A stretch of 64,000 bases of DNA from Fistularia commersonii (GCA_037954325.1 JBBMNZ010000026.1:5149501-5213500), one strand, 5' to 3'. Positions 1 through 13,649 are shown, numbered from the stretch's first letter. Notes: generated from the letters alone by a model not told the origin. Numbers and translations are program-made.

Positions 1-419
1 TGACGGAGTGAATTACTGACCCCAACAGCCGAGCTCATAAACATCTTGCCTGAATGCTGCCATCAATAATGAATGGTCGTAGCAGAACAATATCCAGGTT
101 CGATTTATGGCGTGTAGTAAATATTGCACCGGGGGCAAAAACCACATTTATCCATTCATTCGTGCCTGTCGGTCTGCCCACTTTAAAACACATGCTAAAC
201 ACAACCAATAAATATCAATAAATCAGTTGAGAATGATGTCATCAAAAATGGCCAATCAACAGTGAGTGTCACCGGCGATGTGAAATGATCACCCTGTATG
301 ATAAATTGTTATATTTTGATTATATTCGTAGGTTAAAACGGAATAATTCTAAGGCATGGACCCACAGGTCTCTCTTATGTAGCAAGTCAAATATGGAGGG
401 TCAAAATGACTTAACACGT

Positions 420-422
<3 letters not shown>

Positions 423-499
<77 letters not shown>
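423..499. repeat. (TG)38 microsatellite
   Basis: A pure 77-bp TG run, the longest uninterrupted dinucleotide array in the window. An open frame crosses it and reads as (CV)n, which is a by-product of the repeat. Alternating purine-pyrimidine runs of this length are prone to length polymorphism and can adopt Z-DNA. Confidence 0.98.
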
Positions 500-501
<2 letters not shown>

Positions 502-1563
502 GGATGTTCCAGAGTTACTTTATATTCAAAAATGTTCTGCAATGTTCATTTGAATCCTGGATGATGAAATTCTTAATCCTTTATTCTACATTTTAGGAAA
601 AAAAGCAGCAACTACAAAATAAATACACAAACATTTATTAAATATGCAGGCACACTTATGTCTAAATATGTTGCTTGCCATAAAAGGATACACAAATCCA
701 CCTTTCTATCACAGACACTTATACACAAGCCACCAAACCGCACAAGTTAAACACAGATATACCAGAAAATATTTGGGGATTTTAAATCAACAGATTTCTT
801 TGCATTTCTGTACATCATGCATCGAATACTATGGCCTGCCTGTGTCTCACTGTAAATCTGTACCACTCCACTCCCACGCACATAAAAACAAAGAAAAACA
901 AGGGAAAAAAAAACATTACACAAACAAAGAAAATGCCTCATCGTCAAGGCTAGGGTTTTTCTTTTTTTTTTATGAAAGGCTAAGATTTGGAGACAAAGAG
1001 ACTTCTGTTTTCTTATAAATACAATGGGATATTCTGTATTTCCCTGTGGAACACGACCTATGATAAAAATGTAAAAACTCAAAGTTTAAAAGAAATGTGG
1101 CCGGAATGACTTATTCCAAAAACAGGGAACTTAGTTGAACCACCTCCAGCAGCTCAACATTTCTTTTTTCAGTTGATTTATTTAATTTAATATAATTTAT
1201 CTTTTTGGCATGTTTAACACAACAGGGGGAAAAATAAATGAATAAATAAATCTTTCAAAGTATGTCTATGATTGCAAATGGAGGAAATGGCTGTCTCATA
1301 CTGGGTGGCCAACCATGACCATTTGACAGAAATGACCCCAGGAAGATATAACATAAAACATTTGCGGCGGACCCCTTGTCAAAGCCAATTATATATCAAC
1401 AAGGGTTTCAGGGCAATTAATAAGAGAAGGAAGTAGTTAAAAGCTATAGTATTTATGTGGGACTGTACAGTGACAGCTGGTTTGTGCCTCAGACTTTCAT
1501 TGTGTTTGACAGATAAGGCCCAAAATTGAGTTTGAATGCCGTCCCCCAAGCAAGCGTGCTCAA

Positions 1564-1625
1564 ACACACACACACACACATACACACACACACACACAGA
1601 CATACACACACACACACACACACAC
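1564..1625. repeat. Interrupted (CA)n microsatellite
   Basis: About 62 bp of CA units broken by TA and GA interruptions, which divide it into sub-arrays of roughly 8 units. The minus-strand open frame over it is low-complexity (CV)n. Confidence 0.95.
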
Positions 1626-2774
1626 TACAAAGACCTTCTTGTCATATGAACAGTGAGTTCATTTTCTGTTTATGCACATAGAAACCCTCTCTAGATTTAG
1701 ATATTTACTTGATTTATATGTCCCTCCTCCCGGTTTTTTGTTACGTGCATTAGTGTTTTATTAAATCCACTCAAATCTCGTCATTGAATTGCTGACCTAA
1801 ATTAAACACATTACTTCTAAATATGGTTTTGCTTGGCAGACAAACACATTGATAAACGTTAAGGAACTTAATATATTCAAACAGACAAACTTCCATAAAT
1901 ACAACAATGACAAAAAACATTGAAGAGTTGCATATCTAATTTATATTTCTGAAAGCCGTGTTGCCTGGAGTCATCCGATCAAAGCAGCATCATAGCAGGG
2001 TTTTCATTTTTAAGAGCGTCTGTGGAGGCAGGGCATTATAAATCGTCATATTAAACTGTATGTTATGCTACTTTGTGTGCATGTATTTTGCTGTCATGTC
2101 ATCTGTAGTTACATAATGCTAAATTTGATAATATTCAGAAATATAGGGATGGGCTTGAAAAAATGCACAACTCTGGCAGCGCCAGCAAAGATCAACATTA
2201 ATCCTTAATAATCAGTCTCAAAGTTTGTCAATGTTGGAGTCTACAAATTTATCATAACTGTATTAAATGGAATTAGACACAGTGTTTGTAGATTTGCTGA
2301 ATTATAGGTGTTTTTACAGTGGCAAAGTATGAAGAAAGAACTCAAATTGCATCATAATACAGCCATGTTCTTTGGAACCGCAGTTTGGACATTGTTTTCA
2401 GTAAATAATGCGAGTTGGCATATAATGACGGAAACAAAGCAACATTGCGGCATCATTTGTTTTCGTGCTACCTGACAGCTTTGCGATAGTTGACATTGTT
2501 AGATTTCTAGCCACAGTCAATTTGCTCTGGATAGTGGCCTATCTGCGGTCGATCGAGTTTGTACCAACCATAGACATCAGACTCTAAGTGGCACATTTTC
2601 CGTTGTTTTCATTTGTGGAAACTGGCTGCATAACCTGACATTAGGAGCGGCTGATTTGAAAGAACTAGTCTAGTTCTACTCAAAAGTCTAGTTGCAAATG
2701 CTGGTCAATGTTGAACGCCTTAACATGAGGAAAAAGATGTGATGTAAGACATTCATTGGACTTGTATTGTTGTT

Positions 2775-2795
2775 AAAAAAAAAAAAAAAAAAAAA
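2775..2795. repeat. A21 homopolymer
   Basis: A 21-base A run. Nothing upstream resembles a recognisable retrotransposon body, so I do not call it a retroposed tail. Confidence 0.9.
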
Positions 2796-5700
2796 CAGAC
2801 ACATTGTATTTAGCTTAAAGGTAATATGTTCATTTGTAATTGCATCAATTGATGAAAATATAAAGTTGACAACATAAAGGATAATAAAAGTTTGTTTTGA
2901 ATTTAATTTGTTTCAGATTGTGTTGATGATTCATCCAATGGCTAACTGACATAAAAACATAAGCATAGAATTATAAGAGCAAGTAATGGCCTGATCTACT
3001 TACCCCTCTTAACCCCTTATCCCGATGTAGCAGAGTATTTCTACTTATGTGCTTGTATTTACAGTAGCAGCAAATATTAAAAACATTTGAATTTGTTAAG
3101 GAAGAAGGAGAAGATTATGTGCATGTCAAGGCTTGATAAATGATGTTGCAAAGCAGCTCACTGGGTACGACCAAAACACTCACCATTTCTTGTCGCAAAG
3201 GCTTCAGTAACGTCATGACAGGAGGTCAGACAAGCAGCTGGGTATTTTAAGGACGGAGATCATTTTTGGCCGATATTGATTCTTAAAATTGTAGCCTGTG
3301 ACATTATTGCTTGTGTTCACGCACCCAAATGTAATTATCACCTACCAGGAAGTTGTGACAATAATCTCCAGGAACATCACAACAATGAAAAACCATTGTA
3401 TAAAAATTCCCTCATACTCTAAAGCGTACTAATTAGAGTCATCTGTATTTAATATAATTTTTATGATCTGAATAAGCTGTATATGGGAATATTAAAAAAA
3501 AAAAAAAAGATTTATCATCATAAGGAAACATATGTTTTTGTTTGTTTTTTTTCTACTAAATGATAAACAAAGTCTTTCGTTGCTTGACCATTGGAGAAGA
3601 GAATAACACACACACACACTATGCGAGCACAGCCACTGAAGGGTATCAGACATTGTATATGCTATATATACACATCTTGGACTGAAATACAATATACATA
3701 TAGCTAAGGAGCAGCTGATGTGTGGGAGTTGGCAGGTAGATGCTGTCAGATCACTGCTGTTCTGTGATTTTTCATGTCGGTCTCTGCCAAAATTAACACA
3801 CACACACACGCAAACCCGTGCACATCCATACACACACATTATTCTTAGAACATTGCCATCGACCCTTTCCTAGCTCTTAATTGTTTGGGGGATTTTTGGG
3901 GGGTACTTTTCCATCTCCTTTCTATTTAAGGAGGGAAATTTCCATGTTTTAGATAGATAGACCGACAGCAAGGAAATTAGACTACATAGCTCAATGAAAA
4001 ACTGGAGTGAGCATGCTTAACTGGTCTTGAAATGGCACTAAATCCATGTCTTATCTGTAGTTCATGTGGTTAATCTTGGGTGTACAGATACACCTCAACA
4101 GAGAGCACATGTTGGTCCATAGTGGGGTTTTATCTGATTCTTCTCTCTCATTGGCTGAGTACCATATAAGGAGACCGGGGTTACAGTTTATTTCATGTGA
4201 CTCAGTGCATGGGTGGAAACCTAAATGTCACACTATCATCGATGGCAATCGTAGTGAGGCGAGATGAGGACCAGTCGGTCTGTACAATGTCAGTTTTTTT
4301 TTTTCTAAATGTATTTACCGCTTCACTTATTTGCTTCTGAACGAAGTCAACGGCACAACTGTCCACATGGGTAGCATAACCAGTGCGATGACACAGCCTT
4401 TCATCTGTTTCTTTGCGGGATGCTTTTGGTTATGGCGACGAAAGTCTCTGGTTAACCATGATTTTGCAGTGTTCAAAGCTCACACAATTATTTATTACAC
4501 ACAGAAATAGATTAGAACCATCTCGCTATAATTGTGGTGTAATGCGTTCATTGCACACAGCATGAGGAAAATGGGCTTTTATACACAGCTATATTGATTG
4601 GAATAACAGTTCAATCAGACACACATAAAAAAACAAAACAAAACAGTGTGCTGTGGAGAAGCAATGAAAACCAATATTGGCAAGTCGCTTAGGATGAGCT
4701 CCATTCCATCTCTCGGTTCCACTTGACTTATTATTTTAAATTGTACTAAATAAGTCAGCATCATCATCCAGAAATATGTCTCTTTTACATACATACAGTA
4801 TAATGTGTAACAACTGTATGTTCTCCCAATACAGGTTGTAGTTTTGCTCACTCCTCGTCCATTATGAATAGATAATTAAGTGCAATACAAAAGTTTAAAT
4901 TTCATGTATAACACTGGCAATTTACTTTACCGGTAGCATATGTAATCCAAATGTCTTCTGAAAAACAAAAAAATATTAATGAAGTAGCAATTCTACTACT
5001 ACTAATAATAATAATAGAAGAAGCACATGTATGATCATTATGATTGGTATTATTATTAAAAATGTATTACAAATACATGTAAGAGAACTCCAAGGTTTCC
5101 ATAGAGACACACTTATCATGAAAGCCTGACAAACTGCCGCCATGTTGGACAAGAGTCCGTTCTTTGTTTGGCAACCTTGACATATACGTGGTCGTCTTGA
5201 AAATCCTTCATAGTCATGTGTTTGCTGAGACTAATATTCAGGTCAAAAGAAAAGAACAATTTGCACTGGATTCTGGGATTGATTGTACTGATTCACAGCC
5301 GTTGATGGGCAAATGTTTTAAATATTTATGTAAGTTGTCCACTGAAGCCTTTATAGATTTTTCTTTTTTTTTTGCAAATATATATGATCATGGCACTGGC
5401 GATTGTCTTCGCTCAAGACACACAACTGAGTTTTTTTTTTTTTTTTTTTTCTTTTTATTATTAAACAAATGACCTTATTCTGTAAGACCTTTCTTTACAA
5501 ATGGAACATTTCTCTTCCTTGGACGCATCAGGACTGCAATAATTTCTTTGTCTCATACTTTGTCTCAGTTAAGAAAATGCATTAATGTAATGTAAGCTGA
5601 AATCTCCCATTGGCTACTAAAATAAATGACATCACCTATGTTTTTCCTCCCACGTCACGGTCTCAAAGCTGGCCCAAACCGAAGAAAGCAAGGGAAAAAA

Positions 5701-6090
5701 AAAAAAAAAAAAGGTAACCGATTTCACCATCACAAATAACTGTTACCTAGTGTATCACCCATTTAATTTTGTATCATACAATAAAGGGTGCACTGCACTG
5801 GCACTACATATGCACACAGATAGAATATCTTATTTATATGCATAGGTTTATGTAACCTTGTGGGGGTACAATGTTGGGCAAGTTGCTGTGTAATACTATC
5901 TTCCAGATGAATTCCGTCTCCCTCATGGGCCCGGGGGGAAAAAGCGAGGCATCGTTTTCATTCATGCTCTACTATCACAGCTCAGCATCACTATTAATAC
6001 AAGCAGCCAGTGCAGGGCAGTGCATTACAATATCAAAACATTGGCCGCTGAAGAACTTGTTTCTTCAGGATGATAGGATGGCGTTTTTCT

Positions 6091-6114
6091 TTTTTTTTTT
6101 TTTTTTTTTTTTTT
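6091..6114. repeat. T24 homopolymer
   Basis: A run of 24 T preceded by T6C. It is read as poly-phenylalanine in one frame. No retroposon body is recognisable on the minus side, so it is annotated only as a simple repeat. Confidence 0.9.
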
Positions 6115-6784
6115 CTGGGCGGATGACAACTGATAGTATTGCTGGCTGGTTGTGTGCATGGCTGTGCTGGATGGCATCCATCCAGCTATTCGAAGGTCTA
6201 TTTTCCATCTGTCAGTGCTCTCTGTGAGGCTTTGCCTGTCTTAATATTTGCCATTTAATACCAGTTTGATTCATCCCTTCATCTTTTTTTTTTTGGTTAT
6301 TTGATATCTTTGAAGATTACGTCAACCTGTTTGTGCTATATTGCAAATCATGTTACTTCTGATTTGGCATTGGGGGTTTGTGATACATTCAACCCACCAC
6401 TCTTATTCTAGGTAACTCCCAAAATTCATATTTCCTCAGTAAAGCCTTTCTTTGTGAAAGAAATGCCTGTTTTTGCAAAATGGCTTTTCTATGTATGTTA
6501 CACATTTACCAAGCTCATGCACTTCATCAGTTTGCTTTTTCTCTTGCTGTGAACCTTATCATCCACTACATTAAAAAATTTGAGGTATGTCTGTTTGGTG
6601 ACAAAAAAAATACATAAATTTGGTTTGCTCACACACACTCACACACACAAACACACACCTACACACACACAAAAGATGGCCTCAACTCAAATGAAGAACA
6701 GCTTACAGGCATATTTCATTTGAAGATTGTGCCCATATTTTGGCTATTTTATTCAGAGCTGAAGATAAAATTGGATCAGACATT

Positions 6785-7100
6785 TCACTTCTAATGCCTC
6801 TCCATCTGTTGAGGCTCTCTCTCCCTCTTTTTCGCCTTTTCATACCTCCTTTTTAGTCCCCTCCACATCCGTCACTCCTTCCCTGGCATCTATTCACTCT
6901 TCCTGCTCTCACCGTCTATTTTCCATTCCTCGCCTTTCCCATCTTCACTCTTTCCCAACACTTGTGCAGTCCCCTGGCTTCTTTCCACCCCCCATCCAGC
7001 CTCCCACTCAGTCATCCTCCCTCTTCTACTTTTCATCTCAAACTTGTCCTTTTTTCACTACCCCGCTTGCTGTCCATACCCTTTTTTTCTATCCCTTTGC
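6785..7100. repeat. Pyrimidine-rich tract (C/T)
   Basis: About 315 bp in which the plus strand is strongly biased to C and T, with many CTC, CCC and TTT words and few purine runs. The bias is irregular, not a tandem repeat. Homopurine-homopyrimidine tracts of this kind are common in fish introns and spacers and can form triplex DNA if they contain mirror symmetry, which is not obvious here. A TATA-like word lies at its right edge. Confidence 0.75.
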
Positions 7101-7111
7101 TATGGGATCGC

Positions 7112-7120
7112 TATAAATAG
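7112..7120 (+). promoter_or_regulatory. TATA-box-like TATAAATAG (unsupported by a gene)
   Basis: A perfect match to the TATA consensus just right of the pyrimidine-rich tract. The following 600 bp (7200-7720) are less AT-rich and carry more CpG than the surroundings. No open frame or splice signal downstream supports a transcript, so this may be chance; AT-rich DNA yields such words often. Confidence 0.15.
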
Positions 7121-10100
7121 ATCCTCAAGGGAATTTCATAATGGACTTCTGCCTCTGACCTTATTACAAACACATTACTTGCTATATTATCTTCGTCTTC
7201 TTGGTTCCCGTTTCTCATGAGCGCACATTAGCCACACAACTTTTGCTCCCGTTCACATTTCTAGGTGGAGTCTCTCTGTGCTCAGAGATATTTCTCAAAA
7301 CGACGTTTCCGATGTGCAATCATCACCTTCAAAGCTTTAGTCTTTGCTGCGTTTTTAATTGTTCTTCGGATTTACACGGCGACCTCTGAAATAAATATAC
7401 ATGAGTAATGCATCGCATCTCCTCCTCGAAACGTACATCCACGGCTTCAGACCGGGGAATCCCGTGAGGAGCAACATCGGTCTGACATGGTGTGAGCGCG
7501 AAGACGACGGTCTCCAAAACATCGGGTTATTCTTTTGACAGCGCGTTCATAGTTCTCGACCTCTCTCCGCCTGATCCTCTGCTGCCAGAGTCCTAATTAA
7601 ATTTTATCTTGGGTGCGCTACTCTCACAAGTGCTACTTTGAAATGAGCTTTACTGGAGCTTGTGGGAACTAGAGCAGTAGTTACTGAGCAGGGCTGCAGA
7701 CGTTTCACGAGCGTGGCAATGTGTGAGTGGTAAAGGGCCGGCAGTGAAAAACAGCCTCATTTGATTTTTAGCTCTATTTTTGTTAAAACCAAAGTCTTGT
7801 AAAACTTACAACTGGGTATGAATTTGGTGTTATAAGTCGCTGAGGAAAAGAAACATTCCCAAGTCACGAAACTCCGAATCACAGGTAGTCACATGACGGA
7901 AGGAAAATGAAAGCAGGCCTAAATCAAACCTGTCATGCAGTTTCATATCAGACCGTCTGCCTAACCTTGATAGGTTTTGATGCCGTTGACGTATTCAGGC
8001 CAGGTGTCGACCTAAATACTGGCACTGTCGACATTAGGCACATTCTGATCATTTTATCTTCTTACTAAAATGAACCTCTTTACTCCTAAATGAATGTGTG
8101 CATATGTGCGATGCGTGATGAATGTCGCAAATTAATAGCAATGACAAAGAGTCATGAAACACACATGAAAGTTATGAGAGACAAAAGCAGAATTCTTCAA
8201 CCTCATCAAAATTGGCAGCATTATATTGGAAGTATGTACATTTTTATTCACTGTGTGCGAATGCTAATAATTATACAACCGACTTTACACCGATGCAAAT
8301 TAAAAATTAATTCCACTCCGACAAAAATTATTTGATCTTTGGCACGAAAGCAAATTAATTGGATACTTTCTCTTCCATCAAGCTGGGAGTAACAACTCTA
8401 AGAGTAGTCAATGAGACCAATCGCACTGTTAGGATTTAGAATAATGAACCTAGAAACCAAGGAAGCAAGTTATTGCTTGGACCAAACCTCTTAGCTTTGA
8501 AATAAAGCAACAAGAATCGAAAAGAAATGACACCAACATGGGTCAGCCGGATGAAGCCATTACCGTCGGTTACAGCATGCTTATGTTGTATCTTAGAAAG
8601 ACATCATACTTAAGACCAAAGACAAACAAGCTGGTGTTAAGTAGAGGAGAAAAAAAATAACAATCCATGTATTGAGCGACTGCAAGTTATTGGTGCAGAA
8701 AATGGAAAATAAATTATTCAAATTTATTTTTGTTTTTTTTCCTTTTAATAATTACCTCAGTGTCTGTTTTGGCGAGAGTGGAGTTCAAACAGTCCACATC
8801 AGGAAAACAGGAATTACACATTTTACTTTTGTAAATCTCAAATGCATGCATAAAGCAGAGTACCTTGCACCAGCCATGTATCTAATAATTTATCTATTTG
8901 ACTGAGGTTTCTGGATCATATTGAATAAAAGGTTGTTGGAATATTTTTTTTTGTATAAATTTATCATTATTACTGCTATAATTACCGTTATTATTATCGT
9001 CATTATTATAGCTTCATTTTCCACAGAAAGTTATCTGTTTTCTTATGACTTCTTACAATGAATGAAATTCCACTCAAAATGCCGCTATCAACCCGATAAA
9101 GGCCACACTAACCAACCCACCTGTTACAAAGTGAAGAACTATGTGATGTTTTCAGCTTTTTAATAATCGCTGGTATTTCATGGAGTTAAGAGTAAACATC
9201 CGTTTGAGAGACATTTTGACAGTGCACTTGGATCATTTCTTTCAGGCTATCATACACAAACCTCTTAGCACATTTGTTTTTCTTTCATATTTTCCTGCTT
9301 TTCATATTAAATATAATTATCAAAGTAATGTGTGTGGCTTGACTGGAACTGAATGCACAGGGTAGTCAGATATGATTTAACACTTGAGCTATATTTACAT
9401 TTTTTTTTTTCTATTCATAGGCTGCACTTTTGCGTGACTATTAAAAATGCATTCCTAGCATATGTAAAGTCAAAGATGGCTTTGTAATTAACCTCGACAC
9501 GCCGGCTCTACGCTTTTGGTACTTTTCCAGTGTGAGTGAACATAACATGTATTTCCTCAGCTAGCAGTGGGAATTGTGTACTTTGGATGCAAATGGTGTT
9601 TTTTTTATTCTTGCTTAATCGCAACCTGGGCTTCTTAAACCCAAAGGAATACATGCCCCTGTGTCAGCGCAGATAAATGCACATATTCCAGTAGCTACCG
9701 TGTTGTTCTGTTGCGTTGATTTTGTTGACTGGTGGAGGAAAACAACCATTTTGACACGTGGCCCAGATGCAAACTATTGATGCCGGCGAGCGTGCAAATG
9801 GCTCAGCTTGGGGGCACGGCTGTGCACTTCAAAGCAGTGAGGGACTTCACAAGCTCAAATGGCAGCAGGTTGTCTGAGAAGCAAAGGTTTAAAAGAAGCG
9901 AAAGGAAGATTTTGCCGGCAAAGGTCCTTCTTCCTTGAAGTGGGTGAAGAGACAGTACTCGGGCTTTCATATAAAATATGGTCTATTTTACCCCCAGCAC
10001 TTAGGGCAGCAGAGGGGTGTCATAAAAGAAAAGAGTTAAAGCTCCATGACTGCGTTCACTTTTGCAAGACAGTGAATTAGAGCCCGATGTATAGTAAGTA

Positions 10101-10630
10101 CTGCTGCCGTGTAACTGATCCTGCCTGTCACTTCCTCTCTAGCCAAAGCCAATCAAAAGAAGCTAGAAATTATGGAAAATGCGATGCCAGTGTGAAATAT
10201 TAATAAAAAGAATCTGAAATGAAGCAGCAATAAGAAAAAGAGAAAGGCGAATTAGCCATATTTTTCAGGAGAAAATAAATTAGAATATGCTGCGTCCTTA
10301 ACATGCATGTAATAAACAATTCATTTTGACACCAAAAACACATCTAAAGCCTCAACACCATCCAAAATTAATCTTGTGCCTTTGAGAACATACAGGTAAT
10401 TAACCACGGATACATTTTAAAGTGAACTATTTTGGCAGGATATCATACTTGAACAGAAATAGGAGGAAAGATCTTTATTCATTAATAATTGTGTTTATTC
10501 TTTAATTTTCGTTCCTACTTTCAAATATTTTATCTTAGTGTTTTTCCTCACAGTTCTTGCATGATCTTAAACTATTTCATCCTTTACTTGTTTTGTTGTT
10601 TTTAAACATCCATCACTATGGGGTACATCT
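7121..10630. other. Gene-free sequence
   Basis: No gene is supported. 7200-7720 is richer in CpG and less repetitive than its flanks and could be regulatory, but this cannot be shown from one sequence. 8940-9005 is a loose ATT/TTA trinucleotide patch. An octamer ATGCAAAT lies at 9587-9594. Open frames of 60-80 codons here have no recognisable domain. I see no transposon in this stretch. Confidence 0.6.
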
Positions 10631-10632
10631 AA

Positions 10633-10697
10633 ATCCCCTCACTACTGGATTTCTGAAATACCAACACGGTGTAAAAGTATCGCAAAACTGAGGGGAT
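10633..10697. repeat. 9-bp perfect inverted repeat flanking 47 bp
   Basis: ATCCCCTCA at 10633-10641 is matched by its exact reverse complement at 10689-10697. It lies just left of the CpG-dense block, and could be a cruciform arm or a chance pair. No target duplication was recognised around it. Confidence 0.5.
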
Positions 10698-10753
10698 GTG
10701 ATTTATGATCCAGCCGCTGTAAGGGAGTTCAGTTTGAAAAATCAACAGAAAGC

Positions 10754-11035
10754 TACACCCTATCGGGTGTCCGACTTCCTGTCCCAATAAAAAGCGCTGT
10801 GTGTATATCGATGCACCTTCCGTCAAAAATAGACACGCCGCACATTCCAAGCAAAGCGGAGTGGCGGCGCGTCTGGGACTCGGGCCGAAATGCGGCGCTC
10901 AACGTGGAACCGTGAACCTCGACGGGAACGACCCGGGATTCGTATTACAGGCATACGTTACGTTATATTTGTTTAACGGGCAAAGGAAGGAGACGGAGAT
11001 GGCGGGGCGCTGTTGCGGCTAAGCAAGTCAAAAGG
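10754..11035. other. CpG-dense, GC-rich block (CpG island or young insertion)
   Basis: A compact block of about 280 bp with dozens of CpG dinucleotides, in contrast to CpG-poor flanks. It opens with a hairpin-forming ACACCC-TATC-GGGTGT at 10755-10770. Its right edge is near GCTAAGCAAG, and just outside lies GTTCAAATC (near 11042-11050), which fits a Pol III B-box. The open frame 10801-11022 shows no known domain. It could be a small CpG island or a recent interspersed repeat not yet CpG-depleted. No convincing A-box at normal spacing was found, so a SINE call is not made. Confidence 0.5.
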
Positions 11036-11059
11036 TTAGAAGTTCAAATCTCAAGTGAA

Positions 11060-13492
11060 AAGGGGACAAATGTATACGATCAGCCCAGGAAATGTGGAAA
11101 TGTTAATTGCCGGAGAGTTGAATTTTGCCTCGGGGGTACCGGTGCTGCATGACTGAGTCCTTTCAGCGAGGCCCCACACAAAGAGTTCTAAACAGGTTGA
11201 ATAACAAGAGGTCGGTTAGTTTGCTGGGGTCAATGGGTCAAAGGTGACGAGGCTTTTAAGTGTGTGTGTGTGTATATGTACTCCAGGTGAACTATCATGA
11301 ATCTGTTTGAAAAAACAAGAGTGAATGCTTGACTTGTTTAAAAAAAAAAGGAAAAAAAAAACCTGAAGTTTAAATCCCTCATGTTTTGGATGAAGGCTTC
11401 ACTCTAATGTGAAGATAATGGTGAGTTTTAAGTAGTTCATACAAACTCTTTTGGGTAAGGTTAACTCCCCGGGATGCCGGAGTAATTTTCTCTGACGTGA
11501 CTGATTAGTGTGTGTGTGTGTGTGTGTGTGTCATAAAGATGTGCTACACGATTAGAGTCTCAGTGCAGGTGGACGCTGAGGTCAAAAGTTGAAATGGTAT
11601 GTGTACGTATATGTGTGTACGTGTGTGTTGGGGGGGGGGGGGGTCTCGCTGCATGACTGAATCTGTTTGCAGTAGTCTGCCCTGTCAAAGAGCTGATGAA
11701 TGGGTTTTAGGTTTTTTAAGCTTGTAAGCTCAGAGGTAATGGACTTCATCTGAGACTGCCAATACTACTGGTTTTCAGAGAGCTGCCATGTGCAAATTAT
11801 AAGGTTGCAGATGATGTATGTTCACATCCTGTGTTGAAATGTTAGGAGCTTTTATTATCAGTGGGAACTGCAATACTAGTAGCACCGCGGAGAATTGTAA
11901 ATGCATCATAATCACTCAAGGCTTATCTGAAATTGTAGATATTAATCAAAAGATATATTTCTTTAAAACTTCAAATTGGCTCACTGTGTATCAGAGGAGT
12001 AGATTTCTGCAAGCCATGTTCAAAGCTGATTGCGGGCACTGGACTGTGACAGTGTTGTAATGTGCGAGTCTAGCGCCTGTTCATGTTAGTGTTGGGAAAC
12101 TTTGTGAGTCAAATCTACGTGAGACTCAAACCATATGGACTTTGAGGGACTATTTTATGTTAAAATCCACACCTGATTCGCTTTTGGTTGCATAGATGTA
12201 TAAGTAGCGTACGACTTACATTTCATTCAGGATATACGAGTGAAAAAAAAATGTGCGGAGAATAATCATAAAATAATTGTGGCAAGCTGGGGTTCATGCA
12301 GAATGTTTGCACATAATTCTAGGATGTACAGCAGAATACGCATGCGGTTTTAGTGACAAAGCAACAATTATTGTTAAAGGATATTTTCGAACACAACCTT
12401 TATATGACCAACCTGTATACTATACTATACTGACACCTGGCTGCCAGGTCACATGATCTGGTCACTGCCTTGCAATTATTACAATATTGCGCTCAGGAGG
12501 GGCCGAGCCAGAAAGCATGACAGATGAGGCCTGCGGGGGGATTAACACCAACCCAAACACAGGACGAGTCGCATCATGAAAGGTGACGCGAGCACAAAAG
12601 CACCGTTACGGCACATCATGGTCTTTGTCACATTCTCTGAAACCTCACTGTGAAAATGATTGTCAAAGCCAATCATAAACTACTGGGGGGAGCAAGGCAG
12701 GGAACAATAAGTCTTTTCAGCATCAGACCAGTAATTGCTCTAAAATCACTTGACTTCAGGCAAAAAAATGTAGACTAATGTTTGCAACTACAGGTGCCAC
12801 ATGAGGACAGTGTGTTTGTCAGAGTAGTGGTGATGTTACATATTTTATAAGCGCTCTGGGGTCATCTTAACAAGATACTTCATCTCCCTTATCTATTTCT
12901 TTTTACACGCGCACACACACACACACACACACACACGCGCACAGGTGTGAGGAATTATCTTGCATGCATCAGCAATGCGTTCAAAGACGATATAATATAG
13001 ATGTATGTGAGCTGCATTTTGTGAGTGGGAAACATTAGCTAACAAGAAAAGAGCAAAGAAAATAAAGAGTGGGAGGATTAAAAAGAGGAATCAAAAGGTG
13101 GCGGAGGAAGATAAACAAGAACAAAAGCAAAAAATGAGCAAAGGAAGAAACATGTACTGGATCTTGAGCCCTTGGAGATGAGCTTCTCTTTCATTCACTC
13201 TTTTTTTTTTTTCCCCCCCTGCCCACCGATCTCTGGGTTTGCTTAGACGTTCCAGTGCGCTCCATGAGAGTGCAAAGAATCCTCCTCTGCAATTAAGCCA
13301 TTCACAGAAGAGCGTGCATCTGCGAGTTTCTTTCTATTCATGCCGCGGTCGGGGACGCCAGTGGAAATTAACTTCCGGGCTAATTTCTCCTTACAAGTAT
13401 TTCTTCTGATCACTCTGTGAATAACCATATGCTCTCCATTTCACAGTAACATGCTAGGCTACATGTTTTGATTAATTATCATTATGATGACG
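11060..13492. other. Gene-free sequence with simple repeats
   Basis: Holds short GT arrays (11263-11273, 11511-11531), a G14 run after imperfect GT at 11630-11643, and a CA array flanked by CG units at 12905-12943. 13020-13150 is purine-rich. The remaining sequence is unique and AT-rich. No open frame shows a domain I recognise and no transposon is apparent. Confidence 0.6.
12905..12943. repeat. (CA)n with CG ends
   Basis: A CA array bounded on both sides by CGCG units, so the whole 39 bp is strictly alternating purine-pyrimidine. Alternating CG/CA is the most favourable sequence class for Z-DNA. Confidence 0.9.
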
Positions 13493-13646
13493 ATCATTCA
13501 TTCATTTATTATCTATACTGGTTGTCATGCAGTCAGGGATTGTGGAGCCTTTCCCGGCTGAGATTCCTCACAGAAAAGAAACCAGTCAGAACAGAACCTG
13601 GGACTTTCTCACTTTAAGGTGGAAGAGCTAACCACAGACCACCATC
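13493..13646 (-). mobile_element. Decayed tRNA-headed SINE, internally deleted
   Basis: Read on the minus strand this is a shortened copy of the repeat at 18630-18917 and 63146-63471. Its head is represented by GGTGG-type sequence reading into the complement of CTAACCAC (13628-13635). The tail keeps the GGAGCCTTTCCCGGCTGAGA block (13544-13563, the counterpart of GGCTCCAG in the others) and the ATTCATTCATTTAT end at the left. About half of the middle is missing and the B-box is eroded. No target duplication was recognised. Alternative: a fragment of a related SINE subfamily. Confidence 0.7.
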
Positions 13647-13649
13647 ATT

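Larger units (their letters stand above)
1..6780. other. Gene-free AT-rich sequence
   Basis: No supported gene. Open frames here are short and composed of chance sequence or of translated microsatellites. The stretch holds a long GT array (423-499), an interrupted CA array (1564-1625), smaller CA patches (3608-3620, 3797-3835, 6621-6673), and homopolymers of A (2775-2795, 5695-5712) and T (5431-5450, 6091-6114). A short ATT/TAA-rich patch lies near 5000-5060. Apart from these I see only non-repetitive AT-rich DNA and recognise no transposon. Confidence 0.7.
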
